The notes under the pieces: model-generated
Told to the model about the DNA's origin: nothing
The model's database searches: none
What the model saw: the letters and a program-made list of their open reading frames with translations, nothing else
Position numbers and translations under genes: made by a program
In this document: one piece after another, positions 34,646-48,098 of the stretch
Layout: every line of letters begins with the position of its first letter
Position numbering within the stretch: position 1 is the stretch's first letter
DNA from: Physcia stellaris
Taxonomy: Eukaryota; Ascomycota; Lecanoromycetes; Caliciales; Physciaceae
Reading direction: 5' to 3'
NCBI GenBank assembly: GCA_018902385.1
Contig: JABSSW010000002.1
Location: 1,116,001 to 1,180,000, forward strand
DNA length: 64,000 nucleotides

Positions 34646-37319
34646 AATTCAAATCGACATTTTATTTAATTCAATACAAAAATTCTTTTTTAGCGTGAAT
34701 TTTAGACGAATATATCGTTTCGATTGTCGAAAATTAAAATTACAACATTATCGATAATTGAATGAACAAATGATAAACAAATTCAACGAAAATGAAAATA
34801 ATCACGATGTTTTCGAACAAAGAATTGATAATTCAAATGAACGAATACAAAATAATTAAATAAAACAAATTCATTTGAATGTCAAGAAAATGTTTTTGCA
34901 AATTTTTAAAATGAAAAAATAAAAGATTGACGAAAATGCGATTTTGATTGAAAAGATGTAAATATGCTTGAATGTCGCATAATGTATATATATGCAAATA
35001 AGAAATCAATATCTTATGAAACGAATCTGATTGAATGATCAAACGACGATGAATAAAACTGTAAATAAGCACTTCGTGATCAGAAAATCGAACGAATTCT
35101 AAATCGTTTGACGACGCAAAATGTTGAAAATATTGAATTATCTCGAATGATTATAAATTCAAAACGCAAATTTCGAAAATGAAAAAATTTTCAAGATAGT
35201 CGAATTGATAATTTGAAATTATTTTAATTCAAATATAACAGACAATAAATTTTTTTGTTTTGTGACAACGTTGAAAACTGATGCTGAACGCAAAACAAAA
35301 AGAAAAATGATTGAAACGTTGACGAAACAACGACGATCGACAAAAAATGTCAAAACAAAATCGTGACGAAATGATGTACGAGTCGAAAAGAAAAAATGTT
35401 GAAAACGTCGATCAAAAAAATAAAAACGATGTAATAATATTGACGAAACGAATGATGAAAAAAATAAAAATAAAAAAAAAAAAAAAAACGAATCGAACAA
35501 TATTTCGACAAATTACGTTGATCTGAATTGTAAAAGAAAAACGAACGCAACAGATCGTAAAATTGTTGATAATTAAAAAAAAGAAACTGAAAAAAATCGA
35601 ACAAGAACGATTTCAACAAATGTTTCGACAAATTTCTTGATTTGAAATGAAAAAAAAAAAAAACGTCGCAGATCGTAAAATTGCTATTGACTAAAAGAAA
35701 TTAGCTTCATGTATTGATGTTCAGAATCATTCATTTCGTCGTCATCGAAAACACGATCGCACGATCACAATTAAACGTGTGTGAAATTTACGACGTGATA
35801 AAAATTCAAAAACGCGTTGAATCGTGTCAGAAATACGTTTTTCAAGTTCAAAGTTTCGTATTACAACTCATCGTCAAAATGTAAAGAGTGAACGATTTTG
35901 TAATGTGTTGCATGAAAAGCAAAAGTTGAAATAAATGAAAAGAAAATTGCGAAAACGACGATTATTGAATTAAACGATCGTGCGAAAAAAAATTCTTTCG
36001 ATTTCGAAACATCAATTCACGACATGACGATCATGAAACAACAATCAAAAAAAAAATGTTTGTCTTTAAATTGATTCTTTGAATTCTTTTCTCTTTTATT
36101 CAAAATTGACACTGTATCGATGCGAAAAGAAGAATGTGATTTTACGAATACATGCATTATGACGTTTTATTTGAAACGATTATTCTTGACAATTGACGCA
36201 ATTTAGTTTGTTTTCACTGTTGAAACGTTTTCTTTCGCGCAAAAACAAAACTTTTCATCGTATCATTTTTAGTTTTCGAATTGTCATCGCAAAAATCTAT
36301 CGAAATGCAATCGTCGTAATGATTATTTATTTCATTCAAACATTTGTTCGCTTCTTTTCACTCATTCTGCGTCAAAAGTATTCAGACATTTGTTTTTCAA
36401 ATTCAAGTTCATTTCAATCATGTTCATTCTCGATCGAATTCTCTTGAATGATGTGTCTTGCAAATAAATCTTTCTTGAAATTATGATGTTATTGTTTAAC
36501 GTTTTAACAACATCGTCAATTTCACTCATTTCATTTAAAAAATCTCGTTTTTCATTTTGAAAAAATAATCGTAAATTTTTTTTTCGTCGTTATAAGTTTT
36601 ATTTTTCAAAGTTCAAATCATTGTTTTCGTTTTTTGCATTTGAGCTCAAACGTGTCGTCGAAAACATACTCGAACAAATGAACTGAAAAAAGATCGCGAT
36701 GTATGTGATCAATAACAGAAAAAACAAAATGTACAGACGAATGATAACGACATTGTTACAAAAAAAAATCGACGAACTTTATGACAAAAAAAAAAAAATC
36801 AAATGAAATCTGAGCAAACGTTTTCAAAAAAAAAACAAAATGATTCGAACTAGAAACAACGATGATTGACAACGAAAATGAAATAATTTCAACATTATTC
36901 ATTTCACATTTCGCTTTTTCAAATCTTTGAATTTCATATTTTTTTTGCATAAAGCACTGTACGTAATCAAAATTACATACGTTAAAACATCGAAACTAAT
37001 TTCAAAATGAAAAATCTATTATCAACGTTCAAAAATTGTTTTTCTCATGATGCTTTCGAGCTGAAAACAAAAAAACAAAAAAGATTTTCAATAAAAACAT
37101 ATTGATCTTTGCATTTGTGATGATAAAGACGATTATCTTGCAAAATTGTCTATTCTTTATTCTGACAACATAAAATATTGTACGAAATCAACAACAAATT
37201 TATATAAATGTTTAGTTTAACTTCGATGTGCAAAACTTGCTTGCATTATGTTGAAATTGTTCTTTTCGTAACGATTTCATCGTGAAATGTTAAAATTGTG
37301 ATTAACAGTTTTTGTTTTC
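34646..37319. other. AT-rich insert, no gene recognised
   Basis: From about 34,680 the sequence keeps more CT/AG dinucleotides than the elements to its left. Open frames exist on both strands but none shows a recognisable domain. It is likely transposon-derived filler inside the nested copia element. Confidence 0.45.
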
Positions 37320-37660
37320 ATCATGACAGCAACAACATCGCTTTTCGTAAAAAACATGATTTTCGACGACATTCATTTTTCGATTATACGATGAAACGTT
37401 GATGATTTTGCGTTTTACACTTTTCAAAATCACGTTGAAATCGCAAATATCGATCGTTTTGTTCAAACAAATTTCAATTGACTTTTGAAAAATTCAACAT
37501 TTTTCTTATTTTATTTTATTTTATCTTATCATATGAAATTCATATTTTTATCATATTTTTATCATATTTTTATCATATGCATATATTATATACATCTTTT
37601 ACAATAATTCTTTTTAATGCATTTCACTTTAACGTTTTTTTTAAAAGTTTTTGTCGTTTA
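37320..37660 (+). repeat. Mutated copy of the repeat at 58,110-58,450
   Basis: Shares CGATTATACG, CGTTGATG.TTTTGCG, AATCGCAA, TCAATTGACT, ATATGCATATA and AATTCTTTTTA in the same order and spacing with the lightly mutated copy in the NLR block. CT and AG there are often TT and AA here. The (CATGC)n tract there is a TTATTTTATTTTATC tract here. Confidence 0.7.
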
Positions 37661-40336
37661 ACGATTTTCAAATTTTTGTTTCGTGATCGTCATAAACAAA
37701 ATGATTCAATCGTTCGAATTTTCGAAATCGTCGTCGCATATCGCGAATCACGTATATTTTTTTCAATCATTGTTTCGAAATTTTTCAACATGAAATAATT
37801 TCGCTCAAATTCGTATTTTCAATTCGTTAAAGTTCATGAATTCGATCATGATTTGATGTTTTCAATTCGAATGATTGAATCATTTCAAATTTCAATTATT
37901 AATCGATTCGAAAATGTTCGAATTCGTATCACGTATACGATTTATTCGTATGCGACTGATCGACAAAACGCAAAAAAAATGAAAATTACATGAATATCAT
38001 GCGAACGTTTCAGCAAATCGATTGTCATATCATGAATATTCAGAAATCAATTGATATTCAAGATTCGAATGATCGAATCATTGAAAATTCAATTTTTAAA
38101 TCGTTATAACGAAAATGATATTCGTATTATTTAAAATTTCAGAATTGAAAAATTCAAAACGAATATTTCAAATTCGAATCAGAAATGCAATTGTCAATTT
38201 CGAATATATAAATTTTTTTTTTTCATTTTTCATTTCGTATCATTCAAACAAAGTTCTTAGTTATCGTTCACAATTCATTTCTCAAAATTCATTCTTTTCA
38301 TTTTTTTTTTTTTCATAGATTTCTTTTTTGATGATTTCAATTCTTTTCGATTTGACAACATGCATTTCGTCATCGTCAATGAAATTGACGATCAAATTCA
38401 AACGAATAACAAGTTTCGCAAATTCGAAATCATTTACATTCAAAAATAAAAAGAACAAAAAGTTGTAAATTTTTTTCATTGATTCAATTTTCAAATTAAC
38501 GAACTCATCATTGAGTCGAAAGACATGTACTTGTTGAGCGACGAAATTTTGCTCAAAATTAATTTTTCATATCAGATTTGATTTCGATTTTGCGATTTCG
38601 TCGTGATTTCTGTTAATCTTTTCAGTTTCTTTCACACTCGACGATTTTGATTGACGATTTGTCAATCGTTGTTCAAATTGATTTTCAAATTATCGATTGT
38701 GTGCGAATGATGTGCGTCGTCGCATTTGTAAATGATACAAAAACGATTTTTACAAATCAATGAAAAATTTACGATCTCGATCGTGACGATCAAGAAAATA
38801 AAAAAATCACGCAAATACGTTTTTTATGTTCAAAATTCATAGAAGTTTCGCTAATCGATTGTTCAGCAAATTCTTTCGTTTATGTATTACTACAAATTCA
38901 AAGAATATGTAAACAAAAATCAATATTTGAACGACAGCAGAAATTCTTTTGTTGAAAAAATTCTCGACATTATTGTCATTTATATTGTTCAATTCGATGA
39001 AAATGATTGATGTTCATCTTTTTCATTTCTTTTTTCGTTTTTTCGTATGAATTTTAATCAATTGTTTCGTTATTTAGCTTTCGATGAGATAACGAATTTC
39101 AATTTTATCGATTTGCAAACGCGTTTTTCGACGTCGATTTCAAAAAAACGTTTGAAAACGACAATATTCACGTTCGAACGTTTTGTTTTTTCGAATTTTT
39201 CGACAACGCAAATCTTCTTTTTCACAACTTTTTTTAACATTTTTTTCAAATTTACAATTTTTTTCATCGAGTTTGTCGCGATTCGAATTCAACAATTTTC
39301 GTTTATTTTCATGTGAATCGAATTCAAATCGAAAATGACGACAATTCGAACACAATAATTTCAAACGTTGATCATTCGATTTTCGTGAAATTGAATTTCG
39401 ATGACGCGATTGCAAAAACGACTGTCGATAAAATGACGAACGAAATTTTTTCAACAAAAAAAATCAAACGTGAAAAAAAAAAAAAAAATTACTTAATTGA
39501 CATGAAACACGAAAAATGTTGTCGAAAACGTCAACATCAAATTGCAATTGATAATTTTTGAAATGCAAAAATCAAATGAAAACAAACAATGACGATTTGA
39601 TTTTACGTTTCGACATTTGATAATGAACAAATTAAATGATTTTTTTGTATCGATATTTGTTATTTCGTTTCAATTGATTTTCAAAATCAAACGTAATAAA
39701 ATTTTACATAACGTTGAAAATGACACTTTTTTGAATTGAAAAGAAATCATTTTCGTCATCAATGATTGACATTCGATTTTTTCTTTGAATTGTCGACATT
39801 TTAACTTTGATTTATTGATGTTCGTATAAAGTTTCTCGATTTAAAAATAGTTTTCGTATTCATTATGTTTAATATAGCGATCGACTATATCAGATTCTAA
39901 TCACGTGACGTTTCGAATTAAATGAAAATTTCATTTTATCTTTTTTCAAATTTCATTTTATTTTTTTTCACGCGATTTTGTTTTTTTTTTCACGTTTCAT
40001 CACAACGACAACAAAATAAAATTGAATTTTTCTTTTGAAGCATTTTTCAATTCGTATTATTACTTTTGCATTCACACATCGCAAGTCTGATAAATACGTC
40101 AAATCTTTATGAGAAATTGAAATTTTCGATTTTGAAATTGCTGTTACTTTTTCGTCTTTTCGGCTTGTTTGAGTCGATATTCATCTTTCAAACTGTTTGA
40201 ATCTTTTCGTTTCGCAAACATCGTTGTGTCTTTGTGCTCAATAAATTTATATATAATATTACATTTTCGTACAATCAAAACAGTACAATCTCGCGACTGA
40301 AAGATCAATTTTGATATTCTAAAATTTAATTCGCTT

Positions 40337-40707
40337 TTGTTTTCGACTTTGATAAAATGTCTTTTTATTCGAAGTTCATTGTTTCGACAAATTACGCTTT
40401 TTAACATTCTATTCAGTGAAATTACGATGACGATTGTTGAAAAGTCGAATTGCATCACGACGACATATGATATTCGAGTTGCGATCAAAAATTTCAACAT
40501 TCAAAACGTAATTCGAGTTCAACGAGACAATCGTTACGTTTGCAATACATGTGAAAAAATCTTCAATAAAAAAAATATCAAAGCGAAACATCTTTTACTT
40601 CATATCAACAATCAAGTTTGAAAATGCGAACATTGCAATCGTTTTTTTCGACGTCAAAATTACTTAAATCGACATTTATCAACTCATCGAAAAACAAACA
40701 TGCAATA
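40337..40707 (+). pseudogene. Two C2H2 zinc-finger relics
   Basis: CNTCEKIF...HLLLH and CEHCNRFF...HLSTH both fit CX2CX12HX3H. A TGA at 40,619-40,621 between the fingers is a likely former tryptophan. Fingers of this kind occur at the N-terminal side of some transposon proteins; the parent protein is not certain. Confidence 0.6.
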
Positions 40708-42289
40708 GAAAGTTATAATCTTCAATAAAACGATTTATATCTCGAATGTCGACGTTTTTGTGTCACAATTGTATTTAAAACATATCGTTTTTCAAAAGTT
40801 GTTGCATGACTTTCGAACAAATTACAATCGTCGTTTTTTCAAAACATCATGTTCATTTTGCGACATTTTGATGTTTTTAAACGAGACGAAATGATTTGTT
40901 TTCGACAACAATGTGAAATACGATCTTTTTTTAATTTTTCGACAACTTTTGCATTACAAATTCAATGAAAACGAACAGCGATTCGTATTCGTGTGCGATG
41001 TTTGTCAAAAACATTCACGATCAATGTCTCAAATAAAACTTTGATTTGACGAAATAATGTTTTTTTCTCATCGATTCAAAATCTTTTTGTTTTTCTTGAA
41101 GTTGATGACGAATTTGAAAAAAATTCAAAACGTTGACGATGTTCGAAACAATTGAGCGATTTACAAAATCGTTTTAAATAAATCATCGTAATTCAATTTG
41201 AAAATGTTTGTTCACGTCTACATCAAGATTTCATGTACGTTTTCAAAAATTCGCGAACGTTGATTTTTTATTCGAATATTATCGAAAATTTTCTTCAATC
41301 GTTTTTTCAAACTTTCGATAAAAAACAAGATGCGAAAAATTTAACGATTGCAACAAATTGATTGAAAACTCACAATCGATTTTTGAAAAATTATATCGTT
41401 TTCGTCATCGACATTTTCATTGTGAAATTTTCGATTTTCGAAATTTTCGATTCAAATGAAAAAAAATCATATCACAAATTCGACTTTATCGTGAATGTCG
41501 ATCAATATGATTCGAAAACACACGACGAGAATTTTCGTTTCAATCGACTTCTTGAAAAGCAAAACATGATCAACGATAATCGTTGATATTTCAAAGATGA
41601 TAAAGATTTGAAAACTAAAATATTTTCTTGATTATATTTCTATGAAATCGAACATTTTCGTAAAAAAAAAAAGTTTTTATTTCAAAACTTCGTTCAAAAA
41701 CGCACAGTATAAATTGAATTGAAGCGTTTCGCATTTTCGTGACGATCATTACTGAACAACATGAATGTATATGAAGATGAAATCATTTCGCATCTTTCAA
41801 AACACAAATAAATTGATGACAAAACGAAAAAAGCGTCAAATGACAAAACGTCTTGTCACAACGAAATTGATAAAACAAAACGCTTATGAATTTCACACGA
41901 TTATCAACGAAAATTTAACGATCATCGTTTCAATTCAATTGCGAACAGATTTTATTTATTGAATACAAATCGAACAAAAAATCAACATCATCATGAAAAT
42001 AACATGTCGATTTCATTTGTTTTTCACGACGACATTCTTCGAAAAATGATTTGAATACGTCGAGATTCTTGCAAATACAAGCAATCGCGACATCATTTCG
42101 AATAATCGATTTTGAAAAGTTGTAATATATTATCATTTTCGATGAAAAGCATTTAAAATTTATTTGCTGCGAAATTCAAAAGTATTCGATTTCGAAAAAC
42201 TAAAAAAAATGATGAAACGAATAAAATTTCAATTGAGAAACGTCATTCACACTCATGCTTTGTTTTGAATTCAGAAATTCATATCGAAA

Positions 42290-42826
42290 ATGATCGTCGA
42301 AAACTTCATACGAACAGATGTTTTCGATAAAGAAAAAAAGCTCGAATTACACGCTTTAATCACGAAACATCAAATTCACACATGTCGTTTCGATATGTGT
42401 CGCAAAGATTTAATCATCGAATCACGATGTAAGAGTGATTTTTCTCAATCGTTGTCGCTCGTGATTGAAATCGTGAGCGACGACAATCGTTACATTTACA
42501 AACGATTGAAAAAAAAGAATCGTTGAATGTTTTCATATAACGTTCAAATGTTTCTGATCTGAAACGCATATATGAATATTCAATACATCATCGAAATTTA
42601 TCTTGTCGTTTATGTCAACAAATACGTTATCAAAACGAAGTCGAACGAAATGTACAATTTGTTCACTCGTAACGTCGTCAAAAATCATTTAATGATTCGT
42701 AAAATGAATTCGATGAAAGTAATGATGCTGATGTTAAGTTACGACATGTTTCGATACAACAAAGCTGTAATGTATATCAATATCACGTTGTTTGAAAAAC
42801 GATCGATTTTTGTCAAGTTTTTCTGA
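42290..42826 (+). pseudogene. Helitron Rep/helicase-like fragment
   Basis: HTCRFDMCRKD...CKSDFSQSLSLV aligns with the helitron HTCxxxYCxR...CRFxFPxPL zinc-like block (F-P lost). Then NIQYIIEIYLVVYVNKYVIKTKS aligns with DIQxVxDxYAxxxYxxKYxxKxE. Two TGA codons interrupt it. The upstream catalytic Rep HUH/YY motifs were not recognised. Confidence 0.6.
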
Positions 42827-43341
42827 CAGTTAAAGCGAAACTTACTCGAGCAAAAAATAAAAAAAAACGAAAAGTTTGATTTTTTTTACAAGAATCAAAT
42901 CGAGAAGTATTTTGTTCGTTCTTCAAATTCGCTTTTCGATTAATTGACGTATTTCGACTATCATGCGCAATACAATCTGATTAAGTCAATCGTTGATTTT
43001 GAACGTGAAACGATGAATGATATGAAAAACGTTGTCAAGAAAAAAAAACAAATATGATATTCTCATTGAAAATCGTCTTTTACATCGATTAACGTATTCA
43101 GAACATTTTGATTCGAAACATCGAACGACGTTTGATCGACGAAAAAACGTTTTTTTACGAAAGATTTTTCATGATTGAATCGTGACGAATTGAGAAAAAA
43201 ATTCGAAAATTCATATCAAATTTCACGATCATTTGTTATCGAAATCATTTCATGATGCTTTATTCAAACGAATATCGAGATTTGAATTTCTGAACAACAT
43301 TTCAAATCGTCAAACGTGACGTAAAAATCAACACTTTCTAT

Positions 43342-44714
43342 TTGAAAACAATTCATCGTCTGTTTTTTGAAATACTCGAAATCGAGAATGAATACATACG
43401 ACAAAGATTTTTTGAAATGCAAATCAAAATTCGATCGATCTCAATGTTCGACGACAATTTAAATTTCGAGAAAAATCAATATGTGACGTATCAACGAATC
43501 ATAAACAATTTCTTTTTTGTCACAGCTCGAAAATCACGAAAAACAAACTTTTTCGTCACAAATTCAAAAAAAACAGAGAAATTCTTTTTATTGTACACGC
43601 TCGTGACGTGATGCAATGATCGTCGATTAATAATTTTGAAAATGATTTTCATCGAAATTGTTGCAAAAAACGTGAAAGAAAAAATCATTCACAGCAATTT
43701 GCACATCAATATTCAAAAAAGTTCAAATCATGAATTTTTGCAATTCAGTATATTTCGCATCGAAAATTCAATGAACGATTTCAAAAAAATCAAAATTTTT
43801 ATCATTGATGAAATTTTCATGATCAACAATGAGATGTTCAACTTTGTTTCGAAATTGTTTGTCAAAATACACAAGAATGCGTTTTTTTTTGAGAATTTTC
43901 ATGTTATTGTGTTTGACGATTTATTGCAACTATTTTCAATTAACGATCGTCAGATTTTTCATTTTTCTGTCTGAAAGATTTTCGTCTCGTTATTCTTGAG
44001 ACGTTTCAGAAGACACGATAACGATTCAAAATTCGAACGATTTCTTGAAACTGTTCGTTTTGAAAAAATCATTGATGAGATCATGAATATTTTTCATCAA
44101 CGAAAACAAAAGTTTCGAATCGATGATTTTTTTCATAAATGTACTTCGTTTCATTTTCGAAAAAATGAGATGTTACGATTCAACGCGTTATTGCTGAAAC
44201 GAATTTGCAATTCATTTGTTATCGTTCACAAAACTCAAAATAGAAAACGCGACAAAAAGTTGTTCGAATCGATTCACAAACATCTTGTCAAAAAAAGCAA
44301 TTTGCTCAATGAAATGATGATCGTTTTTGAAATTCGAATGATGTTTTTAAAGAATAATTGCATAACTCGAGACATAGTCAACGACAATTGTGAACTAATC
44401 ATCAAGATAAATGACAAAGACTATTTTATCGTGATTTTTTCAATGATCGAACGTATAGAGATTAGATTTTTCTCATATTCGCTACAACGTGATTGATATC
44501 AATTCTCTAGAAACTTTATGTGACTTTTTACATCGATTACAAGACGTTGTATAATGTGTTTTACATTCGAATTCAACTTTCAATTTTGAACGCTTTCGCT
44601 TTGATCGTTCATAAAATTCAATCATTAACAATGATCGACATATCGATAAGTTTTGATAATAATATGTTCGTTTCAGAACATGCATACATCGCATTGAATA
44701 AAGCGCAACGATGA
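43342..44714 (+). pseudogene. PIF1-type helicase relic of the Helitron
   Basis: The Walker A block is at 43,558-43,581 and reads TNSKKTEK where PIF1 has TGSGGTGKS, so nearly all P-loop glycines are gone. Motif II is IFIIDEIFM (family FIIDEISM). Motif III is VFDDLLQLFSINDRQIF (family GDLLQLPPVNGxxxF). Motif VI is AYIALNKAQR (family AYVALSRAxxW), followed by TGA at the tryptophan. Segments lie in two frames with few other breaks. It is dead as an ATPase. Confidence 0.8.
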
Positions 44715-45619
44715 AATCAAATTTTCATTTCTGTTTTGTGCAAAGAGATTTTTCGAATGAATCAACAAACGATAATCGAATATGAACGTTTAAAAAATAT
44801 TGTCAATAAAATGTATAAAATTGAAATTAACGTGTTCGATTGACAATTTCATCGAATTTTTTTCGTCTTTTTCAGACGCGAATCGTTATGACTCTTCTTG
44901 TCGCACGTCGTGTTTGTTACATTTTTTGATTTTGTTTTCAAAATTTGATCATGTCATTAATACGAAAAATGTCTAAATTGTGCGAATTTTTCAAAATTAA
45001 ATTTATGATCGTGATCGAGAATTGAGTGTGATCAAACAGATTCGTCGTGAAACAATTCGAGTTTGAATATTTCAATTTTCTTTAAAATATGTGTATTAGT
45101 GAAATTTATTCAGATCGTGTGCAATTGCTTTACTTTTTATCATTACAGATATTTTCAGCGAACATACTTCGATTTTCATGAGCTTTTATACGAAAGAGTT
45201 ATAGACAATGTGTCAGTTTCAGTTTTTGAATGCAAATACAAAATGCTCAAATATTTCGTTCAAATTGTTGTGAATTGAAATGAGTATGTTTCTCAAACAA
45301 AGCATATTTTTTTTCTATTTTTATGCGATATTCACGTTCTGAAATTCTGCATGTAAAGTGTCTAAATTTCATTGTGATTATTTTAGATCTCAGTACTATC
45401 ATTATCTTTTTTGAAATCGAATTTGTACGATTGCAATAAGTTATCAAAACGAGTCATAAATTTAACGTATGTAAGATTGATTTCATTGAGTTCTGAATAA
45501 AACGATTTTCTTTCATCGTATTGTGACTGAAAGTAAATTTTCGATTGTTTGTGTTGTTCGTATTCACTCGATCAATGATTCATTAACGTGCTTTCACGAT
45601 CACATTTGATTGCAATTTT

Positions 45620-45640
45620 TTTTTTTTTTTTTTTTTCATG
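45620..45640. repeat. Poly-T run of about 20 bases
   Basis: The longest homopolymer noticed in the window, downstream of the Helitron helicase. It may mark an element end or be slippage. Confidence 0.8.
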
Positions 45641-46024
45641 CATCACGATGTCTAATCAAGCGAAACTTTGAGTCATCTGTAAATTGTATTTCTGTTTAAG
45701 TTATGAGATGTATGCTAATTGAATCAGTAAATCACAATGAAACAGCAATTTTCGTCAATATTGCACAGATAAATAGATAGAATGAAAGTCAAAAAACACA
45801 ATTTGACAAAAAGATAACTCAAATCTCGTTTGTTTTTCTTCGATCGCTTTCAATTAATCAATTTTTATAACACGCGTTCGATGATTTTACATTTTGCGAA
45901 TCGAATATTCGTCGATTTGACGCATTTTCAACAATTGCAAACGTTGATCATTCAAATACGCGAATTTATTTGAGTTTCGAAAAATCATTGTTTTGACGTC
46001 AAGAAAATCGTTGAAAATTCAGCA

Positions 46025-46240
46025 TTGTCGTTTTGCGATCGATGCGCGACAACGAAAGAAAACAAAGTCAATTTCGTTTTTTTTCGATGCGTTCAAGCAC
46101 GAAATCGTCTCGAAGCTTGCGAAAATTGCATATTCAAACACAAAGCATCGAATTGTTCACTCAATAAATGCATTCAATTTTCAATGTTTCAAATATTAAA
46201 ATCTTTTCAGATTCGATGCGTGCTCAATTCGAGATCGTGA
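46025..46240 (+). pseudogene. Cys-rich zinc-cluster fragment, DUF3716-like
   Basis: FCDRC, then FFRCV, then ACENCIFKHKASNCSLNKC gives a C-x2-C...C...C-x2-C-x8-C arrangement. This resembles the DUF3716-type cysteine clusters of fungal repeat-borne proteins (GACANCxY...RCSF). It is followed in a neighbouring frame by an Asp/Glu-rich stretch (46,168-46,668). The assignment is by pattern only. Confidence 0.4.
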
Positions 46241-46668
46241 AAGTGATGTTTCAGATCATCGTCACAAACGTAAAACTCGTTGACGAAAAAAAGAAAATTA
46301 AAGTTTCGATCAAAAGTGATGAAAATTATTTTGTCGCAAATTTGTTCTTTTCGCGACGATCATCGAACAAACGTCGTCGATTGTTGTTTTCAACAACGAT
46401 CACGACAAATGATCGTACGCGACTCAATGAAAGCGACAACGACGACGAATTATTAAATAATCGTTCGAACGTCGTCGACGATTTATCATTGTTTTTGTCT
46501 CAAAACGAAAAAAAAGACGAAAACGAAAATTCTCAATTTGAACAACATCATGACGATTACGACGACGAATTCGATTTCGATTTCGAGTTTGCTTCAAATG
46601 ATGTTGTTTTTATCATTGAGAAAACAGAATCGACAGAAACATTCTTTTCAGAACGAGATAAATTTTGA

Positions 46669-47887
46669 ATCTCAATTTCACGACGATCAATCGTCGTAAA
46701 AAGAAGTTTATTTTCGCTTTTTGCGTGTTTTCGACTCGAATGATGTCGTAGAATTTACGCGACGTCGAGTCGAACTGTGACGAGAAACAGAACGAAAAAG
46801 AAGAAAAAAAATGAAAAAAAAAGAAGCGAAATGAAGAAATAAAGATGCGCAATGAAAACATAAAGTCATGTTATGAAAATTTTTGTATTGAGAAGCGATT
46901 TCATTGCAAAAATCGTTATATACGATGTTGCAAAAAAATCTCAGCAGTTTTTGAGAAATGTATTTTGATTCTTTTTGTCATAATCAGTTTCATTGTTTGT
47001 CTTTTTCTTTTGTTTTCTGCAAAGTTCGTCGAGTTGATACGAATGAGCACTTTGATTCATTGATTCAACGAAAACAAAATTTCGTTTCTTGAAAGTCAAT
47101 TGATTTTATCAAACAGATGTTCTCACAAAATCATGATCAGACACAAAGATTCGATGAGATGATTTCTATTGTACATATCTTTCGTTTTTAATTTTTCAAC
47201 TAATCACATTTCAACGAATTCTTAATCAACACGAATGAATTGTACGAATACTTTTTCTTTTCATTGTAACAGTCATTGACTCAAACGTCATATTTAATTC
47301 ACGTCGATTGCAGTCAAACTGTTCGTCTCATTCATTTTGTTTCGAATCATGATGTTGATAGAATGAAATAAATGCTCGTGTCGACATGAATTAACTTTGT
47401 TTCGATATTATTTTTATCAACTTTAATTTTTTGTTTTTTTTTCTTAAAACGTTGTTGCAAATTCAACGGCAATGTCTTGTTTGATTTTCGAAAATCATTC
47501 GACAACAATTTCGACACATAATTTGAATCGACGATCATTCAAATTTTTTCGTCGATAAATTATTGTTTCATTAATTTGAATCATTTTTCGTAATTTTAAT
47601 GAATGAAAATATCGCAAACTCGACGCGCATTAAATTTGTTGAATTCGAAATCGTTCATGATACGTGATATGATATATAAATATGTAAATTTTTTTTATTT
47701 GTTGTATTTCGTGAAACATTTTTACAATCGTTCGTTCATTCGTTGAATTGATGATCGAATTCGAATATGTAAAACATTTTTACAATTTTGACGCGATCGA
47801 ATCGATGAAACATTTTCATTGTTGTTTGATTTTCGTGATTTCGTGATCGAACGATTGACGTTGACAATTACAAAAAATTTATGTTAA
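46669..47887. other. AT-rich, no gene recognised
   Basis: Between the zinc-cluster relic and the copia 5' LTR. Contains only short or biased frames. The last about 350 bp are probably copia 5' leader. Confidence 0.4.
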
Positions 47888-47903
47888 TTCGAATTTTATA
47901 ATT

Positions 47904-48098
47904 TGTTGAACGAATGTGAATGATTGTCATTGCATTGCATGCAATATTATCGAAATTACGTACAAAAATAAATACAATTTGATTGCGCAAATGTTTTTAA
48001 TAATGATCGATTTTGACACGTTTCGTTTAATCGATCAATCAGAAATTCTGATTTTATTCGTATTCATATTTCAATTTTTTGTCATCGTATTTTTAACA
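47904..48098 (-). repeat. Copia 5' LTR, uninterrupted copy
   Basis: 195 bp. This is the intact version of the repeat that is split at 21,573-21,692/29,538-29,613, and it carries the empty gypsy target at 48,019-48,023 (CGTTT once). A primer-site-like sequence adjoins it at 47,888-47,903. Confidence 0.85.

Larger units (their letters stand above)
40337..44714 (+). mobile_element. Helitron remains (zinc fingers, Rep/helicase-like, PIF1 helicase)
   Basis: Plus-strand relics in order: two C2H2 fingers (40.5-40.7 kb), a segment at 42,290-42,826 like the C-terminal Rep/helitron-helicase-like region (HTCRFDMCRKD, NIQYIIEIYLVVYVNKY), and a PIF1-type helicase at 43.3-44.7 kb. Helitrons move by rolling-circle replication with such a Rep-helicase. 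Termini (TC start, CTRR end with hairpin) could not be fixed, so the stated limits are those of the coding relics. Whether the zinc fingers belong to the same element is uncertain. This region keeps CT but not CC, unlike the more heavily altered LTR elements. Confidence 0.65.
21573..48098 (-). mobile_element. Second Ty1/copia element, nested and interrupted
   Basis: The right LTR is 47,904-48,098 (195 bp, TGTTG...AACA). The left LTR copy (196 bp) is split into 21,573-21,692 and 29,538-29,613 by the gypsy insertion. Copia relics on the minus strand run gag (34.6-34.2 kb), integrase (33.2-32.9), RT (31.6) and RNase H (30.9-30.2), so the right LTR is the 5' one. The primer-binding-like string next to it matches that of the first copia element. 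The 13 kb between gag and the 5' LTR holds Helitron remains and looks like later insertion. No target duplication can be shown (ATCGA versus TTAAA). Confidence 0.65.
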
